In this document: piece by piece, positions 9,741 to 16,738 of the stretch
Layout of the letters: every line of letters starts with the position of its first letter
Position numbering within the stretch: position 1 is the first letter of the stretch
Origin: JBQCEE01 sp051960575
GTDB lineage: Bacteria; Actinomycetota; Actinomycetes; Mycobacteriales; Jatrophihabitantaceae
Direction: 5' to 3'
NCBI RefSeq assembly: GCF_051960575.1
Contig: NZ_JBQCEE010000212.1
Span: forward strand, 1 to 28,261
DNA length: 28,261 nucleotides
Notes under the pieces: generated by a model
The model's input: only the letters and a program-made list of their open reading frames with translations
The model's database searches: none
Told to the model about the DNA's origin: nothing
Translations under genes and position numbers: made by a program

Positions 9741-9860
9741 ACGGGGACCATACGGCGGCAACCCAACAATTGCCGTCCGGCGAGACGGGTAGGTCAGCTG
9801 AACTGGACGTCATTCTCGAACACGGCCTCAGCAAGCGCCTCGTGCATAGGCTCGAGGTGC

Positions 9861-9891
9861 CGTATACGACCAGCGAGTCCATGGAGGTCAA
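9861..9891 (-). promoter_or_regulatory. Candidate promoter of the helicase-nuclease operon
   Basis: On the minus strand TTGACC (9891-9886) is followed after 19 nt by TATACG (9866-9861), about 100 nt upstream of the first gene. The spacing is longer than ideal. It is the best sigma70-like pair in the 170-nt gap between the tRNA terminator and the operon, but it is unproven. Confidence 0.25.
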
Positions 9892-9912
9892 TGAAACTGG
9901 TCCCCGAAACGT

Positions 9913-9942
9913 AAACACCCGCCCGGAGGGGACCGGGTGTTT
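9913..9942 (-). terminator. Terminator hairpin after tRNA-Ala
   Basis: AAACACCCG (9913-9921) pairs perfectly with CGGGTGTTT (9934-9942) around a GC-rich 12-nt loop. It lies 30 nt beyond the tRNA 3' end on the minus strand. The stem has A/T at both ends and could work in either direction. It separates tRNA transcription from the defence operon downstream. Confidence 0.65.
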
Positions 9943-9971
9943 CGCTTGTACAGGGTTGGAACGTCGCGTGT

Positions 9972-10047
9972 TGGTGGAGCTGAGGGGACTCGAACCCCTG
10001 ACCCCCACACTGCCAGTGTGGTGCGCTACCAGCTGCGCCACAGCCCC
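9972..10047 (-). tRNA. tRNA-Ala (anticodon GGC)
   Basis: Read on the minus strand, acceptor arm GGGGCTG pairs with CAGCTCC (one G-U), A73 follows and CCA is encoded (9972-9974). The anticodon stem CCACA/TGTGG holds loop CTGGCAG with anticodon GGC, which reads GCC and GCT (alanine). The T arm has the standard GGTTCGAGTCC-type loop. The 3' end points at the accessory block at 1-9760, the usual arrangement when an island has inserted into a tRNA 3' end. Confidence 0.95.
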
Positions 10048-10240
10048 GTACTGCCTTGCCGGCTCCCTGGAACGAGCCGTCCACAAGACTACACGGGCAC
10101 CTGAGACGGCCGACGAGTACCGTCCCCGGAGGCGGTCCGACACGCGGAAACCCCCCGAAACACGGGCCCTGCAGCGGTCTGAGCAATACTGGGGCCGCTA
10201 ACTCGGTGCAACCGCACCCCCACGATCAAGGGAGAACCCA

Positions 10241-10516
10241 GTGAACCGCAAGGAACTGGTGGCAGCTGTCGCAGAGTCTGCCGACCTGGAGCAGAAGACG
10301 GTGGACGCCGTCCTGCGCGCCCTCCAGTCGACCCTCGAGGACGCTGCCGCGAAGAACGAGAAGGTCAGCGTCCCCGGCTTCTTCTCGCTGTCGGTCGGCC
10401 GCCGCGAGGCTCGCGAGGGCCGCAACCCGTCGACGGGCGAGACGATCCAGATCGCCGCGGCCAACACGGTCAAGCTGACCGCCGGCAGCGCGCTCAAGGA
10501 CGCCGCCAACAAGTAG
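10241..10516 (+). CDS. hup: HU-family nucleoid-associated DNA-binding protein
   Basis: A 91-aa protein with the whole HU fold: helical N-terminus (MNRKELVAAVA), GFFSLSVGRREAREGRNPSTGE leading into the DNA-contacting beta arm, and the conserved RNPSTGE-type arm segment (about 64-70). It binds DNA as a dimer and bends it. Length is that of a classical HU. It lacks the long Lys/Ala-rich tail found in mycobacterial HupB and streptomycete HupS. The GTG start follows GGGAGA with good spacing, and a strong terminator follows the stop, so it is probably monocistronic. Confidence 0.95.
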   Translation: MNRKELVAAVAESADLEQKTVDAVLRALQSTLEDAAAKNEKVSVPGFFSLSVGRREAREGRNPSTGETIQIAAANTVKLTAGSALKDAANK

Positions 10517-10530
10517 GTCCGCACGCTTCG

Positions 10531-10561
10531 ACGGCCGGTTCCCTGATCGGGAGCCGGCCGT
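10531..10561 (+). terminator. Rho-independent terminator of hup
   Basis: ACGGCCGGTTCCC (10531-10543) pairs with GGGAGCCGGCCGT (10549-10561), a 13-bp stem with one G-U and a 5-nt TGATC loop. A T-rich stretch (TTCGTCGTTG) starts at its 3' foot. It sits 15 nt after the hup stop. Confidence 0.85.
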
Positions 10562-10619
10562 TCGTCGTTGTCCACAGGCCCCAGCGGCCGTGTACGAATC
10601 TTTCGTAGGCTCCCCCGCC

Positions 10620-12014
10620 ATGGGCCCGACGATCGACGTGACGCCGGAGCGCTTCGGCGCCGCCAGCCGCGTCGTCGGCGCCCTCATCGGCGAGCCAGCG
10701 AACGACGCGGCCCGCCGCCTGGTCGCCACGCTGTCCGGTTGCGCCGGGATGGCCGGTGACGACCCGGTCGGACGTGACTGGGGCTCCACCTACGACGCCG
10801 CCGCCTCGGCCACCCTCGGCGCCACCCGCGACGTCGTCGACGCCGGCTTCCACCTCGCCGCTCTGCTGCAGAAGACGGGCTTCAACTGGGCCGGCGCCGA
10901 GATCGCGTCCGTGCCAGGCGTCCGCTGGACGCAACCGGACACCAGCGTCTGGCGCTACTACCGGTCCAACGTGCCGGACGCGCCGTCGTCGTTCGGCGTC
11001 GGCTCGGCCGGACTGCCGCCGCACTGGCATCTCATCTCCGACGTCATCGACCGCGTCTGGCCGAACGGGCACCAGGACAAGCTGCGCACCGCCGCCACGG
11101 CTTGGGCGGAGTCCGCCGCCCTGCTCGACGACCTCGCCGGCACCGCGCCGCTCGCTGAGGCGAACATCCTGGCCGAGCGGACCCCGGAAACCGACGCCGC
11201 GCTGAGCGCCTGCCGCTCGCTCGGCGGGCACCTGTCCGAGCTCGCGGCAGCCCACCGCGTGCTGTCGAGCGCCTGCACCGACTACGCGCACCTGCTCGAC
11301 CAGCTGCACCACGAGGTCATCGGCGAGCTCGAGAGCCTCGTCGAGTGGACGGCCGGCATCGAGATCGCCGGCGGACTCTTCAGCGTCATCACCGTCGGAC
11401 TGTCCGAGGCCGCGGCGCAGGCGGCCGAGCTCGCACGTATCGCCCTCACGGCGCGCTCGGTCGCCGCGATCATCGACCGCATCGGCTCGCTCATCGCCAC
11501 CTGCGCCCGCACGATGCAGACGGCCGTCGAGACCGCCGGCTCGGTGAACTTCCGGCTGCGCGCGCTGCTGGACGCCGGCTATGCCCGAGTCACCTACCTC
11601 GGCGTCGACGCGGGCGTGATGAACATTGGCCGCGACGGCGCTGCCCTCGGCCCAGCGTCAGCCGAGCAGGCGGCACTCCCACCGCTACAGATCACGCGCA
11701 AGCAGATCGAGAAGAAGTTCGACGATCACGCGCCCGCCATGGGCATCGAAACTCCGAAGAGTCGTCAGGCGTACCAGGAGCTCGAGCGCGCCATCGAGCA
11801 CTTCGTCGACGATCCCGCGACCATCCGCATACCGGACGGCACATACCGAGACGGCCCGGCGATCTTGAACGTCAACTACCAGACGGAGCAGATCGTCATT
11901 CAGCACTCGGACGGTCGCTTCTGGACCTGCTGGAAGATGAAGGCGTATCAGATCGACCGAGTGAGGAAGGACAAGGCCATTGGCATCGTCAGGCGTCGTG
12001 CCGGGGCTTCGTGA
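10620..12014 (+). CDS. ESX/WXG-like secreted toxin with colicin D-type anticodon nuclease domain
   Basis: About 464 aa. The N-terminal ~340 residues are helical, Ala-rich and resemble ESX/type VII effector heads (W-G-S-T-Y-D-A-A near residue 55-60 from this start; long helices with an amphipathic or membrane-like stretch around EIAGGLFSVITVGLSEAAAQAAEL). The last ~105 residues match the colicin D catalytic domain pattern: QIEKKFDDHAPAMGI with the catalytic-type His, then DGTYRDG, a beta strand, and FWTCWKMK with the conserved Trp-Lys. Colicin D cleaves tRNA-Arg anticodon loops, so a tRNase activity is likely. A GTG at 10590 would add ten residues; I prefer ATG 10620 because TAGGCT (10606-10611) could be a -10 box for a leaderless transcript. 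The next gene overlaps and looks like its immunity protein. Delivery by ESX is inferred. Confidence 0.75.
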   Translation: MGPTIDVTPERFGAASRVVGALIGEPANDAARRLVATLSGCAGMAGDDPVGRDWGSTYDAAASATLGATRDVVDAGFHLAALLQKTGFNWAGAEIASVPGVRWTQPDTSVWRYYRSNVPDAPSSFGVGSAGLPPHWHLISDVIDRVWPNGHQDKLRTAATAWAESAALLDDLAGTAPLAEANILAERTPETDAALSACRSLGGHLSELAAAHRVLSSACTDYAHLLDQLHHEVIGELESLVEWTAGIEIAGGLFSVITVGLSEAAAQAAELARIALTARSVAAIIDRIGSLIATCARTMQTAVETAGSVNFRLRALLDAGYARVTYLGVDAGVMNIGRDGAALGPASAEQAALPPLQITRKQIEKKFDDHAPAMGIETPKSRQAYQELERAIEHFVDDPATIRIPDGTYRDGPAILNVNYQTEQIVIQHSDGRFWTCWKMKAYQIDRVRKDKAIGIVRRRAGAS

Positions 12015-12285
12015 CGCACTCGCTCGCTACCTCGACCTGCTACAGCCCTACGTCGACCGGCAGATCACGCCGCGTGAGTTCCAGCGGCAGTTCCTGGTTC
12101 GCTACCTCGAGGCAGACGACGAGGGCCCGGACGAAGCGCTCGAAGTTCTTGACGCCTTCTTCGCCGAAGTCGACAGCTACGTCGATGACCCAGCTCTCCG
12201 CGACCCCGCCGACCGGGATCTCGGACCAGACGAGCTGATGGCCGAGGCCGAACAGCTACTTGAGCGCGCCGGACTGCGTCCCTGA
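11980..12285 (+). CDS. Colicin D immunity-like protein
   Basis: A 101-aa acidic, all-helical protein. The pattern YLDLLQPYVDRQITPREFQ and the later LDAFFAEVDSYVDDPALRD fits the colicin D/E5-type immunity family (short helical bundle, 'I-s-x-x-E-F' then 'v-D-x-Y-x-x-D-P'). The predicted start is TTG at 11980 with GAGGAAGG (11962-11969) in good position; the frame overlaps the toxin gene by 35 nt, as in many toxin-immunity pairs. The many acidic residues suit an inhibitor that covers a basic RNase active site. Expected role: cytoplasmic neutralisation of the toxin encoded just upstream. Its stop directly abuts the stop of the convergent gene. Confidence 0.75.
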   Translation: MASSGVVPGLRDALARYLDLLQPYVDRQITPREFQRQFLVRYLEADDEGPDEALEVLDAFFAEVDSYVDDPALRDPADRDLGPDELMAEAEQLLERAGLRP

Positions 12286-13701
12286 CTACTTCTTCTTCGC
12301 AGCCGACGACGTCTTCGCGGCCGGCTTCTTCGCAGCCGACGACGACGGCTTCACGGCCGGCTTTGACGACGACGTCGAAGGCGACGGAGCAACCGACGAC
12401 GAGGCAGACGACGACGGAGCAGGAGCCGACGACGACGGCGGAGCAGGGGTCGGCTTGGGCCCGTGCAGCCCCGCCTCCGCAATGGCCGCCTTGACCGCCG
12501 ACAGCGACGCGGCCACCGAGCGACCATTCACGAGCACGGTGAGCCCGGCGGTGTATCCGCGCTGCGACGCCCGCTGCGTGATCGCCTCGACGACACCGAG
12601 GTGCTGTTCGTCCCGCACGCAGGTGCGGAAGGTGGCCACCTGCGCCTTGGTGAGTCCGATGGTCGTGCCGTAGCCCGCAATGTCCGACAGCGAGGGGCCG
12701 GAGGAGCCGACAGGCGGCTGCACCTGCTTGCCGCCCGCCGAGCCGAAGAACAGGTTGTTCAGAGCGACGAACTTGTCGACCGAGACGTCGGTGGCGCAGA
12801 TGGCCGCGTTGGCCGCGCGCGACGACCAGCGGTCGCCCTTCGAGTCCGCGTCCAGGAAGGCGACCGGGTGGTAGCGCACCTGCGCGGTGTTCGCCTTGAC
12901 GTCGGCCGCCAGCGTCGAGGCGACGGCCTGGTTGAAGGCCCGCGCCTGCGGCGAGGCGTAGTCCTCGAACAGGTCGACGGTGGCCGCCGCCTTCGTCCCC
13001 GACACGATGCCGTTCGTCGGAGCGGCGAACAGCGTGCTGACGGCCCCGCTGATCTTGGCGCGTCCACCCTGCACACCGATGCCGATGAAGAAGATCAGGG
13101 CGAGGATGAGTCCGAGCGATCCGTTGAGGTACAGCGACCGCGAGCGCGCCTCCTTGCGCTTCGCCTCGACGGCCGCGACGTATTTCTTGCGACCCTCCGG
13201 CGTGCGCAGCCGCTTGGCTGACGGCGGCTCGACGTAGTCATTGCGGGCCAGGTACTTGTCGACCGAGATCCGGCTCGCGGGGAACAGCACGAGGTACGCC
13301 GCGAGCACGAACAGCCCGAGCGCGCCGAGGATGTGCAGGAAGTAGTGCGACGAGCCGTTGGTGAGTCCGCCGATGTTGAACCACCCGACGCGCACGTCGA
13401 GCCCCCGTGCCGCCGCCTGGATCAGCGCCACCAGGAACAGCACGAACATCACGACCGCCGCGGACGCGAGCAGTCGCGTCGCGATGCCGAGCACCAGCAG
13501 CACGCCGAGCACCAGCTCGAGCACCGGCACGCCGTAGCCGACCGCGTACGACGCCCAGTCGGGCGTCACGTCGTAGGCGCGTACCGCCTGGGTGAACGTG
13601 CGGGGCACCCGCAGCTTCGACAGCGACGACCAGACGAGCACGACGCCGAGCACGAGGCGGGCCAGCGTGCCGAGCCAGGGCCGCAGACGGTCAAGAGTCA
13701 C
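12286..13701 (-). CDS. DoxX-family membrane protein fused to a DsbA-like domain lacking CxxC
   Basis: 471 aa. Residues 1-140 are a four-helix DoxX/MauE-type membrane domain (GxxLVWSSLSKL, then AAVVMFVLFLVALIQAAARGL). A basic cytoplasmic linker (145-190) leads to a fifth membrane helix (about 194-211). The extracytoplasmic part (about 235-415) follows the DsbA/thioredoxin_4 layout, but A249-S-P-Q-A253 stands where CP-x-C is expected, so thiol exchange at the usual site is not possible. The last ~55 residues are low-complexity Pro/Ser/Lys ending in KKK. DoxX/MauE plus DsbA-like fusions are common in actinobacteria, usually linked to redox or cofactor assembly. The GTG start is 16 nt after the SCO1 gene, so they are likely co-transcribed. 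Confidence 0.8.
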   Translation of the reverse strand: MTLDRLRPWLGTLARLVLGVVLVWSSLSKLRVPRTFTQAVRAYDVTPDWASYAVGYGVPVLELVLGVLLVLGIATRLLASAAVVMFVLFLVALIQAAARGLDVRVGWFNIGGLTNGSSHYFLHILGALGLFVLAAYLVLFPASRISVDKYLARNDYVEPPSAKRLRTPEGRKKYVAAVEAKRKEARSRSLYLNGSLGLILALIFFIGIGVQGGRAKISGAVSTLFAAPTNGIVSGTKAAATVDLFEDYASPQARAFNQAVASTLAADVKANTAQVRYHPVAFLDADSKGDRWSSRAANAAICATDVSVDKFVALNNLFFGSAGGKQVQPPVGSSGPSLSDIAGYGTTIGLTKAQVATFRTCVRDEQHLGVVEAITQRASQRGYTAGLTVLVNGRSVAASLSAVKAAIAEAGLHGPKPTPAPPSSSAPAPSSSASSSVAPSPSTSSSKPAVKPSSSAAKKPAAKTSSAAKKK

Positions 13702-13717
13702 GAGGCGGAATTCTGCC

Positions 13718-14347
13718 TCACGCCACCAGCGGGAGATCGTGTGCCATTGACTTCGACTCGTTCGAGCTCTGCGGGTACTCGACCCGCGCGTAGTCGTCCT
13801 TGCCGTAGAGCAGGGCCAGCGCCGAGTGCTGCTTGCCGTCGTCCTCGGCCAGTGGGATCCGCGACGCCGCCTGCGCCGCGTCGATCTGGTCCTGGGTGCC
13901 GCGCAAGCCGATGATGTGCGCGCTGATGCCGTGCGAGAAGTTCTGCAGCCAGCGCTGGATCACCGGCGCCGTGTCGTGCTTGATGTCCGTCGTCACGAAC
14001 ACGACGTAGGTCTGCTCCTGCAGCGCCTTCGGCTGCTTCGCCAGCGCGTCGTGGATGTCGATCATCGTCGTCGGGCACACGTCCGGACAGTTCGTGTAGC
14101 CGAAGAAGAGGAACGTGGGGTGTCCGGCGGTCTGCTGGCCGAACGCGAACGGCTTGCCGGCGGTGTCGGTGAGCGTGAAGCTTGGACGCGGCTGGGCCGG
14201 GTCGAGGCCGAGCCCCTGGTACGGACCGCTGCCCGCGTTGTCGTTCAGGTCGGACGCCTTGGGCGTCGCCGCTCCCCCGCTGCTGCTGCACGCGGCGAGC
14301 GCCAGCGCGGCGAGGATCGTTGTCAGGAGCACCAGGACACGACGCAC
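13718..14347 (-). CDS. SCO1/SenC/PrrC-family copper chaperone lipoprotein
   Basis: 209 aa. A signal peptide ends in lipobox LAAC with C20 as the lipidated Cys. The thioredoxin-like fold contains C87-P-D-V-C91-P and H174 (KQHSAL), the three copper ligands of SCO1 proteins, plus FFGYTNCPDVCPTTM, the family signature. SCO1 proteins deliver copper to, or keep reduced, the CuA site of cytochrome c oxidase on the outer face of the membrane. The start is a GTG that gives an RR-type n-region; the Shine-Dalgarno is poor. It is first in a two-gene unit with the DoxX/DsbA-like protein and lies near PCuAC and CopCD genes, which strengthens a copper-delivery role. Confidence 0.92.
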   Translation of the reverse strand: MRRVLVLLTTILAALALAACSSSGGAATPKASDLNDNAGSGPYQGLGLDPAQPRPSFTLTDTAGKPFAFGQQTAGHPTFLFFGYTNCPDVCPTTMIDIHDALAKQPKALQEQTYVVFVTTDIKHDTAPVIQRWLQNFSHGISAHIIGLRGTQDQIDAAQAASRIPLAEDDGKQHSALALLYGKDDYARVEYPQSSNESKSMAHDLPLVA

Positions 14348-14448
14348 ACCCTCATCGTGCCCCGCTCGCCTGTGCGCCCTGCCCCGCTCTCAGGTGGCGT
14401 TTGTCCACAGGTGTCCGAAGATGATCTGCGGATCTTCGTGGCTGTGCT

Positions 14449-14454
14449 TATCCT
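14449..14454 (+). promoter_or_regulatory. Candidate -10 box for a leaderless transcript
   Basis: TATCCT ends 6 nt before the ATG at 14461, so transcription would begin at about the first base of the start codon. No Shine-Dalgarno is present, as expected for a leaderless mRNA. The -35 region is not recognisable. Confidence 0.4.
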
Positions 14455-14460
14455 GCTGCG

Positions 14461-15138
14461 ATGCGGGTGGGGACGCGGGCGGTCGCCGCTGTCGTCTGCC
14501 TGCTCGTGGGTGGGTGCACGTCGTCTGGGACGCCCGGTGGCGGGGGTTCGTCGTTGGATGTCTCGGCCTCGTCGAGCGCCTCGTCCGCTCCGTCGTCGTC
14601 GGTCGCTCCGTCGAGTTCGGTGGCGTCGTCGAGCAGTGCCCCGCCCTCGCGGGCAGTCCCGACGGTGCCGGCGGATGTGCCGCGGACCGGTCCGAACACC
14701 AGACCCGGCGAGCAGCCGCCGGTGCTGCCTGCTGTCGGGACGACGCACACTGCGGCGGGAGCGGAAGCGTTCGCCAAGTTCTTCGTGCAGACGCTGGACT
14801 GGGGCTTCGCGACGACGAGCAGTACCTACATGCGGCGCTACTTCGCCAACTCATGCGTCGGCTGCCTCAGCTACGCGACCAGCATCGATAAGACGGCAGC
14901 TCTCAAGGCTCATTACATAGGCGGACGACTGCAGGTTCAGCGAGCTCAGTTGAACTTCGTAAGTGCGGCAAGCGAGGAGACGGTCGTACTAACCGTTGAC
15001 TCGACTGCTGGCGAGGCAGTCCGCGCCAATGGCTCGTTCCTTAATGCCGACCCGGCTCACAAGGGCGCAACAGTCACTCTGACGTTGGCTTGGCGCAATG
15101 CCATGTGGACTGTTACGGACCTCCGGCTGCAGCTATGA
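14461..15138 (+). CDS. DUF6318-like secreted lipoprotein
   Basis: 225 aa. A signal peptide is followed by lipobox VGGC (C19) and a Ser/Pro-rich linker (about 20-90) that would cross the cell wall. The folded part (95-225) opens with GAEAFAKFFVQTLDWGFATTS and has a C-x2-C pair (NSCVGC), the pattern of actinobacterial DUF6318 lipoproteins, which have an NTF2-like fold. Function is unknown. The stop overlaps the ATG of the next gene by ATGA, so the two are coupled. It is divergent from the SCO1 gene across a 113-bp gap. Confidence 0.8.
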   Translation: MRVGTRAVAAVVCLLVGGCTSSGTPGGGGSSLDVSASSSASSAPSSSVAPSSSVASSSSAPPSRAVPTVPADVPRTGPNTRPGEQPPVLPAVGTTHTAAGAEAFAKFFVQTLDWGFATTSSTYMRRYFANSCVGCLSYATSIDKTAALKAHYIGGRLQVQRAQLNFVSAASEETVVLTVDSTAGEAVRANGSFLNADPAHKGATVTLTLAWRNAMWTVTDLRLQL

Positions 15139-16031
15139 AGGGGCTCCGGCTAGTAAGCGTGATGAGCGTCGTGCTCGGCCTCTTCTATGGCCCCCAGTGG
15201 TCGAACGCCGCATACGCGGATTCCATCTCGTGCGTACTCGCCCAAGGCGGGGGCCTCTTCGGCAACGGCTACGGAGTAGTCGTCGACGGTAAGTGCGTCT
15301 CGGTCAGCGGTGCCGGCGACGCCGTCACGGCGGGCGCGGCCCTGCCAATCCGGATCATCGACTGCGGCCAGGACCCGACGAACAAGGCGGGCGGGTCGTG
15401 GAACCAAGGCGCCTGCGGCGCGCAGGTGGTCAGCTGCTTCGTCGATCAGAACGGCGTGCGGACACCCGTCGACACCTTCCTGGTCGAGCAGCGCAACGCG
15501 GCCGGACAGTGGGTGGTGCTCGACTTCTGGTGTCCGGGCGACCCCGACCCCGTGCCGACGACCGAGGCACTGCGCGAGGCGGTGGTCCGGCTGCTGCCCG
15601 CGGTCGACATCGGCACGACGCACGGCACCGACCTGGTGAATGCCGAGACGATCTTCTGGGCCGGCACCGCGGTCGACCGTGACCTCGGCACCGTGACGGT
15701 CGTCGGCCGCAGCGTGCGCCTGCGCATCCACCTCACGGCCGCCCACTGGGACTTCGGCGACGGCTCGTCCGACACGACTACGACGCCCGGCACGCCGTAC
15801 CCCAACGCCGGCACGTGCGACACCGCCGAGTGCCCGGCCTACTACGGCCACACCTACCGGGCGACCGGCACCATGCGCGTCACGCTCACCGCGACGTGGT
15901 CGGCCGACTTCAGCCTCGACAACGGCGCGACCTGGACCCCGCTCGCCACCGCCCCGATGCCCGGCCCGGCGCGCACCACCGACGTCCAGCTCAAGCAGGC
16001 GCGCGGCGTCCTCGTCCCCGACCCGCACTGA
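15135..16031 (+). CDS. Secreted protein with PKD-like domain
   Basis: 298 aa starting at the ATG that overlaps the previous stop. An N-terminal signal peptide (KGLRLVSVMSVVLGLFYG..., cleavage probably after AYA near residue 28) indicates export. Several cysteines follow (SISC, GKCVS, IDCGQ, QGACG, VSCF, FWCPG), probably paired as disulfides. The C-terminal part has HWDFGDGSSDTTTTPG and YYGHTYRATGTMRVTLTATW, the WDFGDG and Y-x-H-x-Y strands of a PKD fold. The layout matches actinobacterial surface proteins of unknown function. It ends just before a palindromic repeat and is convergent with the PCuAC gene. Confidence 0.75.
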   Translation: MKGLRLVSVMSVVLGLFYGPQWSNAAYADSISCVLAQGGGLFGNGYGVVVDGKCVSVSGAGDAVTAGAALPIRIIDCGQDPTNKAGGSWNQGACGAQVVSCFVDQNGVRTPVDTFLVEQRNAAGQWVVLDFWCPGDPDPVPTTEALREAVVRLLPAVDIGTTHGTDLVNAETIFWAGTAVDRDLGTVTVVGRSVRLRIHLTAAHWDFGDGSSDTTTTPGTPYPNAGTCDTAECPAYYGHTYRATGTMRVTLTATWSADFSLDNGATWTPLATAPMPGPARTTDVQLKQARGVLVPDPH

Positions 16032-16044
16032 CAATCACGACGCC

Positions 16045-16102
16045 TTGTCCCCCGCGCCAGTCAGATCCGACCCGGCAAACTGACTGGGCGGGGGGGACAA
16101 GC
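16045..16102. repeat. CTTGTCCCC-type palindromic repeat (REP-like)
   Basis: CTTGTCCCCCGCGCCAGTCAG (16045-16065) is matched by the inverted CTGACTGGGCGGGGGGGACAAG-type arm (16081-16102) around a 15-nt loop. It sits between convergent genes and could serve as a bidirectional terminator. A relative begins at 28211. Confidence 0.75.
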
Positions 16103-16107
16103 TGCGG

Positions 16108-16602
16108 TCAGTCGCCGGGCACCGGCGCCGTCGGGGCGATCACCTTCGCGTCGACCTCGAGCGAGCCGGCCCGTTCGAGGGTCAGCTGGATGTTGACGTT
16201 GTCGCCGGCCTTGAGCGTCCCGTAGACGTTCTCGATCATCACGTGGCCCTTGCCTGGCGAGAGCGTGATCGATCCGTGCGCCGGCAGCACCACGCCGTCG
16301 GACATCGCCGCCATCGATCCGTCGGACGACGTCACGTGCAGCACCGTCGACGCGCCGGCGCCGCTGTCGACCGAGAGCAGCCGGTCGGGCTGGTCGGTGT
16401 TGTTCGTGAGCGTGAAGTACGCGGCGGCGTTGCGGGTCGGGGGCAGCGGCGCCCGCACGTACGCGCCGCTGATCGTGATGCCCTGGGCCGACGACCCGGA
16501 CGAACCGGTCGACTCCGGGGTCGACGAGCGCCAGAGCAGCAGCACGCCGAGCACCAGCACGAGCACGCCGACGACCGAGCCGGCCAGTCGCGTCCGCGTC
16601 AT
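16108..16602 (-). CDS. PCuAC-family copper(I) chaperone
   Basis: 164 aa with an uncleaved or cleaved N-terminal membrane segment (about 5-24) and a Ser-rich linker. The cupredoxin-like domain shows H89, M97/M100 and H120-V-M122, the H-M...HxM copper(I) site of the PCuAC (DUF461) family, and the family phrases GAYVRAPLPPTRNAAAYFTL and GDNVNIQLTLE. These periplasmic-side chaperones pass copper to SCO1 or directly to CuA of cytochrome oxidase. The ATG at 16602 is preceded by GGAGG (8 nt away); the longer frame upstream has no such site. It is downstream of CopCD on the same strand, separated by a palindromic repeat. Confidence 0.9.
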   Translation of the reverse strand: MTRTRLAGSVVGVLVLVLGVLLLWRSSTPESTGSSGSSAQGITISGAYVRAPLPPTRNAAAYFTLTNNTDQPDRLLSVDSGAGASTVLHVTSSDGSMAAMSDGVVLPAHGSITLSPGKGHVMIENVYGTLKAGDNVNIQLTLERAGSLEVDAKVIAPTAPVPGD

Positions 16603-16634
16603 GACGCCATCCTCCGCGCGGCGGGTGAGAGGCG

Positions 16635-16724
16635 GCCTTGTCCCGCAGCTCCGGCACATTCGGGCTGCTTGTCCTGGAGGTCCGGGACAAGCAGTGCGGA
16701 GATCCCGGAGCTGCGGGGCAAGGC
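16635..16724. repeat. Nested CTTGTCC palindromic repeat cluster
   Basis: An outer 20-bp inverted repeat (16635-16654 and 16705-16724, one G-U) encloses a second copy of the same unit, CTTGTCC..GGAGGTCCGG (16668-16685), and an inner hairpin GCTTGTCC/GGGACAAGC (16667-16692). The unit CTTGTCCYGSAGSTCCGG therefore occurs twice in one direction and once inverted. It lies between copCD and the PCuAC gene and may attenuate transcription or protect mRNA. Confidence 0.75.
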
Positions 16725-16738
16725 GGAACGCGCGCGCA

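Noticed and set aside
271..9761. Canonical DISARM system
   Set aside because: DISARM needs separate DrmA and DrmB, usually DrmC (PLD) and a DNA methyltransferase. Here the helicase and DUF1998 are one chain, and neither PLD nor methyltransferase is present.
9598..10201. Open frames on both strands over tRNA-Ala
   Set aside because: They read through the tRNA and its terminator and show no protein-family pattern.
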